Origin: Bacillota bacterium
GTDB taxonomy: Bacteria; Bacillota; Bacilli; Bacillales; Cytobacillaceae
DNA length: 48,775 nucleotides
Assembly: GCA_030705955.1 (NCBI GenBank)
Contig: JAUZPL010000028.1
Location: 1-48,775, forward strand
Direction: 5' to 3'
The notes beneath the pieces were generated by a model. That model did not search any database. It was not told where the DNA came from and saw only the letters and a list, made by a program, of their open reading frames with translations. The first letter of the stretch is position 1. Each line of letters starts with the position of its first letter. Both the position numbers and the translations under genes were made by a program. Of the stretch, positions 37,012 to 46,751 are shown one piece after another.

Positions 37012-37418
37012 CACGAATAATCACCTTTAGGAACAAAATGATCAGGTGTGTTAATCATGTATTGGGCTGTCATGACAAGTCTTGAATAAAACTCATCCCT
37101 TATTGGACCCTCAAAACCAACTTTGTCCATTGCTTGGCTCATACACGATAACCATGCTTTCGCACGAGTAGGAGTAATAGGAAAAGGGGAATGCCTTGCG
37201 CGCATCATAGGATGCCCATGTTCTTGTGTATATAGAGAAGGACCACCTAAATATTGAGTTAAAAATTGCTTTTGCCTTCTAGCTACCTCAGATAAATCAT
37301 TAGGAAATATCGGTGAAAGGTCAGGATTTTTGCTAACAAGACCGTAAAAAGTGTCAATGATTTGATGTAGTGTCTCTCCACCGACGGCCTCGAATGGTGT
37401 CATTTTTTTCTCGACCAT
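37011..37418 (-). CDS. yjbI: group II truncated haemoglobin (YjbI)
   Basis: This 135-residue haem protein binds oxygen. Y25 in TFYGLV is the likely B10 tyrosine, H76 in [10 protein letters not shown] the proximal histidine, and W89 the G8 tryptophan of group II. The ATG at 37418 follows AAAGGGG; the frame stays open upstream without a ribosome site. It is coupled to spxH. In other Firmicutes too, yjbI and yjbH are paired, which suggests a redox link. Confidence 0.92.
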   Translation of the reverse strand: MVEKKMTPFEAVGGETLHQIIDTFYGLVSKNPDLSPIFPNDLSEVARRQKQFLTQYLGGPSLYTQEHGHPMMRARHSPFPITPTRAKAWLSCMSQAMDKVGFEGPIRDEFYSRLVMTAQYMINTPDHFVPKGDYS

Positions 37419-37626
37419 TAAGATAACCCCTTTAAGTAAAATATCAGTCATTTCAAATGAATATAATGATGAAGCACAGGATGTTATAATATCGACTTTC
37501 ATAAAAGGTTGTAATATTTATCGAAAATCCTTTTTTCGCTTATGTTTTTCTAGTACTGTAGTCTTATTTTAGCAATGACTTTTTTATATCTCAAATAAAT
37601 AGCTTGAGACACCCTTTATTTTACAC

Positions 37627-37662
37627 AAAAAATCGTCTGTTAGTAAAAACAGACGATTTTTG
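37627..37662. terminator. terminator after cwlQ
   Basis: AAAAATCGTCTGTT and AACAGACGATTTTT form a perfect stem, with A and T runs on both sides. It starts 3 bp past the cwlQ stop on the minus strand. Confidence 0.9.
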
Positions 37663-37664
37663 AA

Positions 37665-38285
37665 TTATGCATTGTATAAATTTGTAATATTTCGAACGTA
37701 GTTTTGGGTTTCTTCGAATGGAGGAATTCCACCATATTTATCAACATTTCCAGGTCCCGCATTATAAGCTGCAAGTGCAAGTTCAACGTTATTGCCGTAT
37801 TTTTCAAGCATTTGTTTTAAGTATTTGCTGCCGGCAAATACATTTTCCTGAGGATCAAATACATTATTAACACCAAGAGAACTTGCTGTTTCTGGCATTA
37901 GCTGCATGAGGCCTGCGGCACCTGCACCGCTAACGGCCATTGGATTAAAGTTTGATTCTTGTTTTATAACAGAAGCAATTAATTTTGTAGGGATATTAAA
38001 GGTTTTTGCAGCATTTGTAATGATTTGATTAATGTTTGTGCTGTCAGAACCTGATTTCAATAAAGAAAGTGGCGGTAAGGATGTTGTAGCTAATGTGGCA
38101 GTAGGAGAACCTGCCGTGTTGCTATCCGTTTCCGTAGGATCAGAAGCACCGCTTTCTGCCATAAGTTCATTCAAAAAATTTTGAAAAATGGAAGAGTCAT
38201 CAGTTGATGAATTGTCTGTTGAAGTTGAACCGATATTCTGTAAGGCTGTTAATTGTAGTATAGCTTTAAGGTTATCAATATTCAT
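37665..38285 (-). CDS. cwlQ: lytic transglycosylase CwlQ (YjbJ)
   Basis: This 206-residue protein has a Ser/Thr-rich N-terminal region (20-75), then a soluble-lytic-transglycosylase domain (85-206). E110 in IKQESNFNP is the catalytic acid, followed by GAAGLMQLMPETA and ALAAYNAGPGNV. CwlQ of B. subtilis cuts peptidoglycan by two activities. No classical signal peptide is seen, as in other family members. AGGAGAG precedes the ATG. It is transcribed in the same direction as the CYTH gene, 37 bp away. Confidence 0.9.
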   Translation of the reverse strand: MNIDNLKAILQLTALQNIGSTSTDNSSTDDSSIFQNFLNELMAESGASDPTETDSNTAGSPTATLATTSLPPLSLLKSGSDSTNINQIITNAAKTFNIPTKLIASVIKQESNFNPMAVSGAGAAGLMQLMPETASSLGVNNVFDPQENVFAGSKYLKQMLEKYGNNVELALAAYNAGPGNVDKYGGIPPFEETQNYVRNITNLYNA

Positions 38286-38322
38286 GGATGACGATCTCTC
38301 CTAACCTAGTCCATAGATTTTC

Positions 38323-38907
38323 TTAATCAAGTCGCTTCTGCTTTTTTTCGTAAAATCGACTTATTTTGTTGTCTGTTTTACGTAATGGAATATTATGCTT
38401 TTCAAGCAGCTCCATAAAAACTTTCTGACCGCTTAAAAAGCTGTCTACTTCATATTCTATCTCAAAATCTTCATTTTTTAAATAGTAACTATGATCGAAA
38501 ACGAGTAAACCGTTTTTATACCCAATTTCAGCCCTTTTTGTTTTTAAAGAACCAAAATAAGCTAGGTTAGAAAAGGAAATATGCATGTTTGAAATCAGGT
38601 CTTGAATGAGCCCTCCAGGAAGCTTCCCCCCTGAAAAAGCCAAACTAGCTTCTTCCGTTGAAAGTATTTGATTTGTTTCTAATAACCCCTCTTTTGCAGG
38701 CTGTTTTAATGTCATTTCAAATTTGCCATGCTTTTCTCGAATTCTTAAAGCAGATCCACAGTTTTTTAAGGCAAAATCTTTCGTATCAAAGTAATGATTC
38801 TCTTGATGGAAAAAATCATTTTCCTTTATTGAAAAAAAGTGAAGCAGCTTTTCGAATTCTTCTGGCTTCAATAGATTTTTAAATTCAATTTCAATGTTTT
38901 GTGACAA
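38323..38907 (-). CDS. yjbK: CYTH-domain protein (YjbK), triphosphate-binding
   Basis: This 194-residue protein has the ExExK signature EIEFKN at the N-terminus of CYTH triphosphate-tunnel enzymes. The charged strands ALRIREKHGKFEMTLKQP and FEIEYEV follow. Such enzymes act on triphosphates such as tripolyphosphate or thiamine triphosphate; the substrate here is unknown. The start is TTG, with AAGGAGG 8 nt before it. It is divergent from yjbL. Confidence 0.88.
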   Translation of the reverse strand: MSQNIEIEFKNLLKPEEFEKLLHFFSIKENDFFHQENHYFDTKDFALKNCGSALRIREKHGKFEMTLKQPAKEGLLETNQILSTEEASLAFSGGKLPGGLIQDLISNMHISFSNLAYFGSLKTKRAEIGYKNGLLVFDHSYYLKNEDFEIEYEVDSFLSGQKVFMELLEKHNIPLRKTDNKISRFYEKKQKRLD

Positions 38908-38949
38908 AGCTTTTCCTCCTTATATGAATCTAATTTTTATAAGCAATCA

Positions 38950-38979
38950 TTGGGTGAAATGTTCTGAATATGCTAAAAT
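38950..38979 (+). promoter_or_regulatory. promoter of the yjbL-relQ-ppnK-rluD operon
   Basis: TTGGGT (38950-38955), 18 nt and TAAAAT (38974-38979), with the extended -10 element TG at 38971-38972, precede yjbL by 30 bp. Confidence 0.55.
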
Positions 38980-39008
38980 AAGTAAGGTGAATATTGGAGG
39001 TTTAAAAC

Positions 39009-39377
39009 ATGCAGAAAAGAATAACAATTCAATCAGCACATGTAAATAATAATAAATTAACATTAACAGTTAGTGAAGACATTAGTGGATTCATACCAGG
39101 TTCACATATTTTATCTGACTCCGATCAATTTTCATTTATTTATTTAATGGAGAAGGAAGAAGAGTATACATATATCATCATACCAGAAGTATTCTGGCCA
39201 ATATTAAAAGAGTCATTACGTGCCGATGCTAAGGCAGTGCTGCAACATAATCACGACGAAATTGAGCTGACTCTCTTTAAAGAAGAACTAGAATATCTAA
39301 TTAGCAATATTAAAGGTAATGGGAACTATGGAGAAAAAATGATAGAAAAGGTAGAATCCCTTTTTGGGGATTTCTAA
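39009..39377 (+). CDS. yjbL: YjbL-like conserved protein
   Basis: This 122-residue acidic soluble protein starts MQKRITIQSAHVNNNKLTLTV. It has beta strands followed by a helical end (LEYLISNIKGNGNYGEKMIEKVESLF). It matches YjbL by place and size; the function is unknown. TTGGAGGTTT precedes the ATG. It is the first gene of the operon that makes (p)ppGpp and NADP. Confidence 0.85.
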   Translation: MQKRITIQSAHVNNNKLTLTVSEDISGFIPGSHILSDSDQFSFIYLMEKEEEYTYIIIPEVFWPILKESLRADAKAVLQHNHDEIELTLFKEELEYLISNIKGNGNYGEKMIEKVESLFGDF

Positions 39378-39417
39378 CGATTTTATTAGCTGAATTTAAA
39401 GGTTTGGGGTGGTTATA

Positions 39418-40056
39418 ATGTATAAATGGGACATATTTTTAGCTCCTTATAAGCAGGCGGTAGAAGAATTAAAGATAAAGCTAAAAGGAATGAGAAGCCA
39501 ATTTGAGTTGGATTCAAATCCATCCCCTATTGAATTTGTAACTGGCAGGGTAAAACCGATTGCAAGTATTCTTGATAAAGCAAAGCATAAAGAAATTCCG
39601 CTTGATCAATTAGAGAGAGAAATGCAGGATATTGCAGGGCTTCGAATGATGTGTCAATTTGTTGATGATATCCACACAGTCGTGAATTTACTAAGGAATC
39701 GAAATGATTTTGAAATTGTAGAAGAAAGGGATTATATCTCTCATAAAAAAACCAGTGGGTATCGCTCTTATCACGTGGTGATTCGTTACCCAGTTCAGAC
39801 TATACATGGGGAAAAGAAAATTTTAGCTGAAATTCAAATTCGTACACTTGCCATGAATTTTTGGGCAACAATTGAGCATTCTCTAAACTACAAATATAAA
39901 GGAGCATTTCCAATTGATATAAAAACGCGCCTCCAAAGAGCTGCTGAGGCTGCATTTAGTCTTGACGAGGAAATGTCCATTATACGCGGAGAAATCCAAG
40001 AGGCGCAAGTCTTCTTTACAAGAAATAAAGAACTAAAAAATGAAGAAAAAGGGTAA
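39418..40056 (+). CDS. relQ: small alarmone synthetase RelQ (SasB, YjbM)
   Basis: This 212-residue enzyme transfers pyrophosphate from ATP to GDP or GTP to make (p)ppGpp. Motifs are DIAGLRMMCQFVDD, RDYISHKKTSGYRSYHVV and the catalytic EIQIRTLAMNFWATIEHSL. There is no hydrolase domain. The ATG at 39418 follows GGGGTGG; an upstream GTG lies inside that site. The length is that of B. subtilis YjbM. Confidence 0.94.
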   Translation: MYKWDIFLAPYKQAVEELKIKLKGMRSQFELDSNPSPIEFVTGRVKPIASILDKAKHKEIPLDQLEREMQDIAGLRMMCQFVDDIHTVVNLLRNRNDFEIVEERDYISHKKTSGYRSYHVVIRYPVQTIHGEKKILAEIQIRTLAMNFWATIEHSLNYKYKGAFPIDIKTRLQRAAEAAFSLDEEMSIIRGEIQEAQVFFTRNKELKNEEKG

Positions 40057-40102
40057 TGGTAAATAAACAATGCAAATGATTAGAATAAGGAGCCTAGATA
40101 AA

Positions 40103-40903
40103 ATGAAATTTGCCATTACGTCAAAAGGGGATCAAAAATCCAATACCTTGATGCATAAAATGAGAACCTATTTGCTTGATTTTGAGCTTATTTACGATGA
40201 AGATCAGCCAGACATCGTTATTTCCATTGGGGGTGATGGGACCCTTCTTTATGCATTTCATCGATATAGCAGTCGACTGGATAAGACGGCTTTTGTAGGA
40301 GTACATACCGGTCATCTTGGCTTTTATGCGGATTGGACACCAGAAGAAATTGAAAAGCTGGTCATTGCGATTGCTAAAACTCCTTTCCAGGTAGTTGAAT
40401 ATCCATTATTAGAGGTCATCATCCGTTATCAAGGTGGAGCAAAGGAATCAAGATATCTTGCTTTAAATGAGTCTACTGTAAAAGGGGTAGAAGGAACTTT
40501 AGTGATGGATTTGGAAATTCGCGGGGAACATTTTGAGAGATTCCGCGGGGATGGACTTTGTATGTCTACCCCATCAGGAAGTACAGCATACAATAAGGCA
40601 TTAGGTGGTGCTATCATCCACCCTTCTATTTCTGCCCTACAAGTGGCTGAAATGGCATCAATTAATAACCGGGTATTTAGAACCGTTGGATCTCCTCTCA
40701 TTCTTCCAGCACATCATACATGTATGTTAAAGCCGGTTAGCCATTTTGATTTCCAAGTCACGATAGACCATTTGTCTTACTTGCATAATGATGTGAAGTC
40801 GATACAATACCGAGTTCCAGAGGAAAAAATTCGTTTTGTGAGATTTAAACCTTTCCCATTCTGGAAAAGAGTACACGATTCCTTTATTGATGATTCGGAT
40901 TAA
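40103..40903 (+). CDS. ppnK: NAD kinase
   Basis: This 266-residue kinase phosphorylates NAD to NADP. GGDGT in [14 protein letters not shown], then NESTVKG and [17 protein letters not shown] are family motifs. The ATG at 40103 has ATAAGGAGC 10 nt upstream and gives the standard length. An ATG at 40070 lacks a ribosome site. It lies 46 bp after relQ in the operon. Confidence 0.95.
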   Translation: MKFAITSKGDQKSNTLMHKMRTYLLDFELIYDEDQPDIVISIGGDGTLLYAFHRYSSRLDKTAFVGVHTGHLGFYADWTPEEIEKLVIAIAKTPFQVVEYPLLEVIIRYQGGAKESRYLALNESTVKGVEGTLVMDLEIRGEHFERFRGDGLCMSTPSGSTAYNKALGGAIIHPSISALQVAEMASINNRVFRTVGSPLILPAHHTCMLKPVSHFDFQVTIDHLSYLHNDVKSIQYRVPEEKIRFVRFKPFPFWKRVHDSFIDDSD

Positions 40904-40916
40904 GGAGTATAAATAA

Positions 40917-41810
40917 ATGTCATCACGTTTTAAAATCCAATGGGTGATTGACCAAGCAAACACTGGAAAGTTAATAAAAGAATTTCTAAAAGAACAGGAA
41001 ATTTCTAAAAGAGCTTTAACAGATATCAAGTTTCAAGGTGGGTCTATTCTTGTTCATGATAGGGAAGAAAATGTCCGCTTTAAACTAAGAGAAGGCGATA
41101 TTCTAAAATTAATCTTTCCGCAGGAAATACCTAGTAAAGGAGTTAAAGGTGAGAATCTTCCACTAGAGATTGTTTTTGAGGATGATTATTTGCTTGTTGT
41201 GAATAAACCGACTGGTATGAATACCATTCCATCAAGGGAACATCCCTCTGGAAGTCTTGCTCATGCGCTGATTGGTTATTATGAGAGGGCCGGCACGGAA
41301 GCTACCTCACATATTGTCACTCGACTTGACAGAAATACATCCGGCCTCGTTTTAATTGCTAAGCATCGTCATATTCATCATTTGTTTAGCAAAATGCAGC
41401 AAAGTGGCGGTGTCAAACGCACGTATGAGGCGTTTGTTGAAGGAAACATATGTGATAGTATCGGAACCATCGAGCAACCCATTGGTCGCAAGGATGATAG
41501 CATTATTGAAAGGGAAGTGCGGGAAGACGGTCAATATGCCTGCACCCATTTTAAGGTAGTAGAAAAGCTGGAATCTTTCACACATGTAGAGCTTCAGCTT
41601 GAAACAGGGAGAACTCACCAGATTAGGGTCCACATGTCATTTATCGGGCATCCTCTTCTTGGAGATGACCTTTACGGGGGAGATATATCGTTAATCAAAA
41701 GGCAAGCACTCCACTGCAAACAGGTTCGTTTTTTACATCCCATTAAAAAGAAAGAAGTGTCTTTTTCTGCTGAGATGCCGGGAGATATGAGAAAAGTATT
41801 ACAAGGCTAA
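40917..41810 (+). CDS. yjbO: RluD-family pseudouridine synthase (YjbO)
   Basis: This 297-residue RNA-modifying enzyme has an S4-like N-terminal part (about 12-65) and the catalytic aspartate in HIVTRLDRNTSGLVLIAKH. Further motifs are LETGRTHQIRVHMSFIGHPLLGD. The target uridine is unknown. The ATG follows AAGGAGTAT. It is the last gene of the operon, 13 bp after ppnK, and is followed by a terminator. Confidence 0.92.
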   Translation: MSSRFKIQWVIDQANTGKLIKEFLKEQEISKRALTDIKFQGGSILVHDREENVRFKLREGDILKLIFPQEIPSKGVKGENLPLEIVFEDDYLLVVNKPTGMNTIPSREHPSGSLAHALIGYYERAGTEATSHIVTRLDRNTSGLVLIAKHRHIHHLFSKMQQSGGVKRTYEAFVEGNICDSIGTIEQPIGRKDDSIIEREVREDGQYACTHFKVVEKLESFTHVELQLETGRTHQIRVHMSFIGHPLLGDDLYGGDISLIKRQALHCKQVRFLHPIKKKEVSFSAEMPGDMRKVLQG

Positions 41811-41825
41811 AACTCACTAAATACA

Positions 41826-41870
41826 AAACAAGCACCGATTTTTTATAGAAAAAGTCGGTGCTTGTTTTTA
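41826..41870. terminator. bidirectional terminator between yjbO and prpE
   Basis: AACAAGCACCGA pairs with TCGGTGCTTGTTTTT across a T/A-rich loop. It lies between convergent genes. Confidence 0.85.
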
Positions 41871-41873
41871 ATT

Positions 41874-42614
41874 CTAAGCAAAATCCTTAAATTTTTCTGC
41901 AATATATGGCATAGTAGATGGAACAGAAGTAATCTCCATTTCAGGGTACCTTAATGCAGTAAGATTTCCGCCAAACACACAGCCTGTATCAATATTATAT
42001 GTGTTATGAATGATTCTTGCTTCTTTCACAGGGGTATGGCCATAAACAATCGTGGTCTTTCCATGGTATTCCTTAGCCCAATCTCTTCGAACCGGAGAAC
42101 CATCAGGGTGCTTCTCACCGGTAATATCACCGTAAAGGACAAATGTCTTCACTTTTGAGTCCGTCCGACCTATGTAGCTTTCTTTTAATCCGGCGTGAGC
42201 GATGACTAGTTTACCGTGATCTAATGTTAAATAGAGCGGTGCAGCCTCATATAGCTGTTTAAATTTTTCGCGAATTTGCCTTTTTCCCTTACTATCCAAT
42301 GCACTATATTCGGCCGCAGTTGTTTCAAGCCCATGTGTGACCTGCACTTTATTTCCGAGAAAATAGCGGTATAATTTATTACAGTGATTTCCAGGAGTGT
42401 AATGTGCCTTTTTTTCTTCCATTACGAGGCGCCAAACAATTTCAATTACCTTAAGTGAATCCGGACCCCTGTCAGTTAAATCACCAACAAAGCCTAGAAC
42501 GCGCCCGCTTGGATGAAGGGGAATACCTGAATCCCAGCAATAGCCAAGCTTCATGGTTAGATTTTTAAATTCCGTAAGACAGCCGTGAATATCTCCGATT
42601 ATGTCAATTTTCAA
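41874..42614 (-). CDS. prpE: diadenosine-tetraphosphatase-type phosphatase PrpE
   Basis: This 246-residue metallophosphatase of the PPP family has GDIHG (7-11), GDLTDRG (44-50), GNHCNK (75-80) and GHTPV motifs. PrpE of B. subtilis hydrolyses Ap4A and was linked to spore germination. AGGAGGA precedes the ATG. It is divergent from the antiporter gene. Confidence 0.92.
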   Translation of the reverse strand: MKIDIIGDIHGCLTEFKNLTMKLGYCWDSGIPLHPSGRVLGFVGDLTDRGPDSLKVIEIVWRLVMEEKKAHYTPGNHCNKLYRYFLGNKVQVTHGLETTAAEYSALDSKGKRQIREKFKQLYEAAPLYLTLDHGKLVIAHAGLKESYIGRTDSKVKTFVLYGDITGEKHPDGSPVRRDWAKEYHGKTTIVYGHTPVKEARIIHNTYNIDTGCVFGGNLTALRYPEMEITSVPSTMPYIAEKFKDFA

Positions 42615-42720
42615 GGGTTTAATCCTCCTTTTACTTCCTATGTCGGATAAATGCTAGCTAAGTTTTCTTTATATTTTTTCTAAAAGCCATTTAAATTATT
42701 TTGGAAAGGTGGTTATGCAA

Positions 42721-44577
42721 ATGCAACATGCATCCGTAACATCCTTACTTATTGTAGTCACAATGGCATTTTTAACGCCAATTATTCTTCATCGATTAAA
42801 GCTGAATTTTATCCCAGTGGTGGTAGCCGAAATCATTATGGGTTTGATCATTGGAAAAAGCGGTTTTGATTTAGTACGTGAAGATATGTGGCTCTCAACA
42901 CTCTCTACATTAGGATTTATCTTTTTAATGTTTCTTAGCGGGCTTGAAATTGATTTTTCTGCCTTTCGCGGAACAAAGAAAAGAGAGGTCCTTCCTAACG
43001 GGAAAAAAGAGCCAAATTCATTTGTTGTTTCATCACTAATTTTTGTAGGAATTTTTATTATTTCTCTTCTTTTATCTTACTTATTTGTTCTGGCCGGATT
43101 TATTCATAATGCATTTTTGATGACGTTAATTATTTCAACTATTTCTTTAGGAGTGGTAGTACCTACCTTAAAAGAAGCCCATATGATGAAAACCGTCATT
43201 GGCCAAATTATTTTATTGATTGCGGTTATTGCAGATTTAGCAACGATGATCCTGCTTGCTGTCTTTGTGTCCATTAATGAAAAGGGTCACGGAAATACAT
43301 GGCTTCTGCTCATTTTATTTCTAGCCGGGGTAGCCTTATATTTTATTGGAAAACGATTTAAAAATCGTACCTTTCTTGAAGCCATGTCAAAAGGAACCGT
43401 TCAAATTGGAACAAGAGCCGTTTTTACTCTAATCATTGTTTTGGTAGGATTATCGGAAACACTTGGTGCAGAAAATATTTTAGGAGCATTTTTGGCTGGA
43501 GTACTTGTTTCCCTCTTATCACCTAACCAGGAGCTTGTTCATAAGCTGGATTCCTTTGGGTATGGATTTTTAATTCCTATCTTTTTTGTTATGGTTGGTG
43601 TAAAGCTTGATGTATGGTCTCTCTTACATGATAGAAAATTATTATTATTAATTCCATTACTACTCTGCGGACTGTTAGTATCAAAGCTACTGCCTGTTTA
43701 TCTTTTGAAAATTTGGTATGACAAAAAAACAGTGGTGGCATCTGGATTTTTATTAACCTCTACTTTATCCCTTGTTATTGCTGCGGCAACCATTGGTGAA
43801 AGAATAAAGGTTATTACCCCACAAATGAGTGGAACACTCATCCTTGTTGCGGTCATCACTTCAATCTTTACACCGATTGTCTTTAAAAAATTATTTCCAA
43901 AAGAAGTGGCTGCTACTAAAAAAATTAAAGTGACGTTCCTTGGAGCAAATCAAGTTACATTGCCGATTTCGAGAGAATTAAAGTCAGGCCTTTACGATTC
44001 GACACTTTACCATACGAAAATGGATAAGTCGGAAAAGAAAATAGCTGATTCCTTATTCCAAATAACAGAGATTGAAGATTATTCATTTGATACTGTTCTA
44101 AAAACAAAGGCTCCTGATTCAGATATTGTCATTATTTCTACTGGGGATGAAAAATTAAATGCAGAACTTTCAATTGCAATGAAGGAATTAGGTGTACCCA
44201 GGGTTATTACAAGGATTGATGTACCAGAGCTGGAAGGAAGCTTAAGAGAACATGGTATTGAAGTGTTTTCTGCCTACATGTCAACCAAAGCACTATTAAG
44301 AGCCTTAATTGAATCACCAAGCATTATCGATATTTTAACGAATCAGGAAACAGCTTTGTTTGAAATTCGTATGTATAATGAACAATTTGCAGGAATGTCT
44401 TTAAGAAAATTTCCTTTTACAGGAGATATTATCTTTGTCCGAATTTTCCGGGGAAAGGATTCGATTGTTCCACATGGGGATACAGAACTGCAAATGAATG
44501 ACCGGTTAATTGTAACTGGTACAAAGGAATATGTAGATGATTTAAAAAGGGAGCTTGAATTTTGTGAACTTTGCTAA
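42721..44577 (+). CDS. yjbQ: CPA2-type cation/proton antiporter with TrkA domains (YjbQ)
   Basis: This membrane protein of about 618 residues has 12 or so helices (1-390), including GAFLAGVLVSLL. A degenerate TrkA-N-like domain (about 400-520, IKVTFLGANQVTLPISREL) and a TrkA-C domain at the end (GDTELQMNDRLIVTGT) follow. It probably exchanges K+ or Na+ for protons. The ATG at 42721 is 8 nt after AAAGGTGG; ATG 42715 is also possible. The nucleotide-binding glycine loop is poorly conserved, so ligand control is uncertain. Confidence 0.9.
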   Translation: MQHASVTSLLIVVTMAFLTPIILHRLKLNFIPVVVAEIIMGLIIGKSGFDLVREDMWLSTLSTLGFIFLMFLSGLEIDFSAFRGTKKREVLPNGKKEPNSFVVSSLIFVGIFIISLLLSYLFVLAGFIHNAFLMTLIISTISLGVVVPTLKEAHMMKTVIGQIILLIAVIADLATMILLAVFVSINEKGHGNTWLLLILFLAGVALYFIGKRFKNRTFLEAMSKGTVQIGTRAVFTLIIVLVGLSETLGAENILGAFLAGVLVSLLSPNQELVHKLDSFGYGFLIPIFFVMVGVKLDVWSLLHDRKLLLLIPLLLCGLLVSKLLPVYLLKIWYDKKTVVASGFLLTSTLSLVIAAATIGERIKVITPQMSGTLILVAVITSIFTPIVFKKLFPKEVAATKKIKVTFLGANQVTLPISRELKSGLYDSTLYHTKMDKSEKKIADSLFQITEIEDYSFDTVLKTKAPDSDIVIISTGDEKLNAELSIAMKELGVPRVITRIDVPELEGSLREHGIEVFSAYMSTKALLRALIESPSIIDILTNQETALFEIRMYNEQFAGMSLRKFPFTGDIIFVRIFRGKDSIVPHGDTELQMNDRLIVTGTKEYVDDLKRELEFCELC

Positions 44578-44610
44578 TGTGGTTGACTTGTGTAAAAATA
44601 AGATTGAACC

Positions 44611-44655
44611 TTTTCATTTTTGATAAAATGGTGTAAAATTAGTACCAAGTACTAA
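44611..44655 (+). promoter_or_regulatory. fabI promoter with FapR operator
   Basis: TTAGTACCAAGTACTAA at 44639-44655 is a palindromic FapR operator. It follows TAAAAT (44634-44639), whose -35 is weak (TTTTCA, 17 nt spacer). The overlap of -10 and operator is the same as at fabHA. Confidence 0.9.
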
Positions 44656-44686
44656 TAACATGTAATAAATACTAGGAGGCTAAGAA

Positions 44687-45457
44687 ATGACTTTTTCTTT
44701 AGCAGGAAAAACATTTGTTGTAATGGGTGTTGCCAATAAACGCAGTATCGCATGGGGAATTGCTCGTTCCCTTCATAATGCAGGAGCAAGATTGATTTTT
44801 ACATACGCGGGTGAGAGAATGGAGAACGGCGTTCGTGAATTAGCTTATTCTCTTGAAGCTGAAAATACACTTGTATTGCCTTGTGATGTAACCATCGATG
44901 AAGAGATAGCGAAATGCTTTGCAACTATTAAAGAAGAAGCAGGAGTTATTCATGGTGTGGCCCATGCAATTGCTTTTGCAAAAAAAGAAGAACTTCAGGG
45001 CGAATACATGAATACAACTCGCGACGGTTTCTTGCTTGCGCAAAATATTAGCTCTTATTCTTTAACAGCTATTGCGAAAGAAGCAAGAGGTTTAATGACA
45101 GAAGGCGGAAGCATTGTTACTCTTACTTATTTAGGTGGAGAACGTGTGATTAAAAACTACAATGTGATGGGCGTAGCCAAAGCGTCCCTTGATGCAAGTG
45201 TTCGTTATTTAGCAGCAGACCTGGGAAAAGAAAACATTCGAGTAAATTCCATTTCTGCTGGCCCAATCCGCACACTTTCCGCAAAAGGTGTGGGAGATTT
45301 CAATGCTAGTCTTAGAGAAATTGAAGAAAAAGCTCCACTTCGCAGAACAACCACTCCAGAAGAGGTTGGAGATACAGCACTATTCTTATTCAGTGAACTG
45401 TCAAGAGGAATTACTGGTGAAAACATTCACGTGGATTCTGGATACCATATTTTATAA
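44687..45457 (+). CDS. fabI: enoyl-ACP reductase FabI
   Basis: This 256-residue short-chain dehydrogenase reduces enoyl-ACP in each elongation cycle. It has the GVANKRSIAWGIA cofactor loop (14-26), Y148 and Y158 and K165 in TYLGGERVIKNYNVMGVAKAS, matching Y146, Y156 and K163 of the E. coli enzyme. AGGAGG precedes the ATG. It is under a FapR site, like fabHA. Confidence 0.96.
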   Translation: MTFSLAGKTFVVMGVANKRSIAWGIARSLHNAGARLIFTYAGERMENGVRELAYSLEAENTLVLPCDVTIDEEIAKCFATIKEEAGVIHGVAHAIAFAKKEELQGEYMNTTRDGFLLAQNISSYSLTAIAKEARGLMTEGGSIVTLTYLGGERVIKNYNVMGVAKASLDASVRYLAADLGKENIRVNSISAGPIRTLSAKGVGDFNASLREIEEKAPLRRTTTPEEVGDTALFLFSELSRGITGENIHVDSGYHIL

Positions 45458-45473
45458 AAAAGAAACTTACTAT

Positions 45474-45507
45474 AAAATGGCGTGTGCACTAGCACACGTC
45501 ATTTTAT
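45474..45507 (+). terminator. terminator after fabI
   Basis: AAATGGCGTGTG and CACACGTCATTT form a stem with loop CACTAG (one G-U pair), then TATTT. It lies 17 bp after fabI. Confidence 0.85.
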
Positions 45508-45515
45508 TTATCAGT

Positions 45516-45560
45516 AAAAAAGCTCTTACTTTATGGCGTGGCATAATGAAGAGCTTTTTG
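45516..45560. terminator. second hairpin, terminator of the convergent propeller gene
   Basis: AAAAAGCTCTT pairs with AAGAGCTTTTT across a loop that includes GGCGTGGC. On the minus strand it lies 29 bp after the propeller gene stop. Confidence 0.7.
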
Positions 45561-45588
45561 TACAATGAAGTTGCTTGTAACAGGACTC

Positions 45589-46719
45589 CTAAGCAAATTG
45601 AGTAAAAACAGTCAATCCAGTAGGGCCGCTTAAATTCCCACCATCAAACTCTCCAACACGAACTGGTGCTGTTGGAGTGGAAATGTCATACATTTCTACT
45701 GTGTTATCAAAAAAGTTTGATACATAAAGAACAGTATCTGCAATGGCTAATCCCCAAGGTTCACGTAAATTACCAGCATCAAACTCACCAACCCGAACTG
45801 GGGCTGTAGGAGTAGAAATGTCATAAATCTCTACAGTGCTATTTCCAAAGTTAGCTACATAAAGGATGTTACCAATAATAGTCAAATGGGCAGGAATACT
45901 CAAATTTCCTGCATTAAATTGTCCTACACGTAAAGGTGCGGTAGGTGTTGAAATATCGTAAATTTCTACGGTATTATCATTACCATTTGAAACATAAAGG
46001 GTTGTGCCTTTAACCGCCAATCCGATAGGGCTACTTAAATTACCAGCATCAAATTCGCCAACGCGTACTGGGACTGTTGGATTGGAAATATCATAGATTT
46101 CTACGGTGTTATCTAATTGATTTGTAATATATAAAGTGTTGCCTGTAACGACCATTCCGGAAGGGGCTTGTAAATTTCCACCATTAAATTGGCCCAAGCG
46201 TACTGGTGAGGTAGGATTGGAAATATCATAGATTTCTACGGTGTTATCATCTTGATTTGCCACATATAGGATGGAACCTTTAATTGCCAAGGCAACAGGA
46301 TTGTTTAAATTCCCTGCATCAAACTCTCCGACACGCACTGGTGCGGTAGGATTAACAACATCATAAATTTCTACCGTGTTATCTAAGAAATTAGCTACAT
46401 AAAGATGTCTTGTTCTTACAACTGGTGGTAGAACCTCCATAATGTCTTCAAGCTTGAACTGAAGCAGCATTTCCTTTTTGATGACAGTCTTTAATGTATT
46501 GTCTACCGCATTGTCAATACTAATTAAATCGGAAACGGTTGGAGTAACATGCACTCCGCTTAATGTCCCAAGAACAAATTGGATTTTTTCAGCTTCGGCA
46601 TTGATCACATGTGCTAAACCCAGCTCTTCAAAAGCGATCGAAGAGTGTAGGAGATTAATCACGTTCTCTCTGCTAATGCTAATTGTTGGAGTAACATTTG
46701 GTATATTTGGAAATGACAT
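45589..46719 (-). CDS. six-repeat beta-propeller protein with a shared helical N-terminal domain
   Basis: This 376-residue protein has two parts. Residues 1-95 start MSFPNIPNVTPTISISRENV and hold two probable helices (SSIAFEELGLAHVINAEAEK and KKEMLLQFKLEDIM). That domain recurs in three other genes here. After a short linker come six repeats of 45 residues with the core LYVAN...DNTVEIYDISNPT and VRVGEFDAGNL, an LVIVD/YVTN-like propeller. No signal peptide or membrane helix is seen. AAGGAGG is 9 nt before the chosen ATG; ATG 46725 is closer. CATATAATA lies 33 nt upstream. I infer a surface or spore-layer protein; the ligand is unknown. Confidence 0.85.
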   Translation of the reverse strand: MSFPNIPNVTPTISISRENVINLLHSSIAFEELGLAHVINAEAEKIQFVLGTLSGVHVTPTVSDLISIDNAVDNTLKTVIKKEMLLQFKLEDIMEVLPPVVRTRHLYVANFLDNTVEIYDVVNPTAPVRVGEFDAGNLNNPVALAIKGSILYVANQDDNTVEIYDISNPTSPVRLGQFNGGNLQAPSGMVVTGNTLYITNQLDNTVEIYDISNPTVPVRVGEFDAGNLSSPIGLAVKGTTLYVSNGNDNTVEIYDISTPTAPLRVGQFNAGNLSIPAHLTIIGNILYVANFGNSTVEIYDISTPTAPVRVGEFDAGNLREPWGLAIADTVLYVSNFFDNTVEMYDISTPTAPVRVGEFDGGNLSGPTGLTVFTQFA

Positions 46720-46751
46720 AATCATTCACCTCCTTAATTTTTGAGTCGGGA

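Noticed and set aside
42640-42680. Third copy of the dispersed hairpin repeat before the antiporter gene
   Set aside because: Only a short AAGTTTTCTTTA stretch is similar; the inner blocks are missing.
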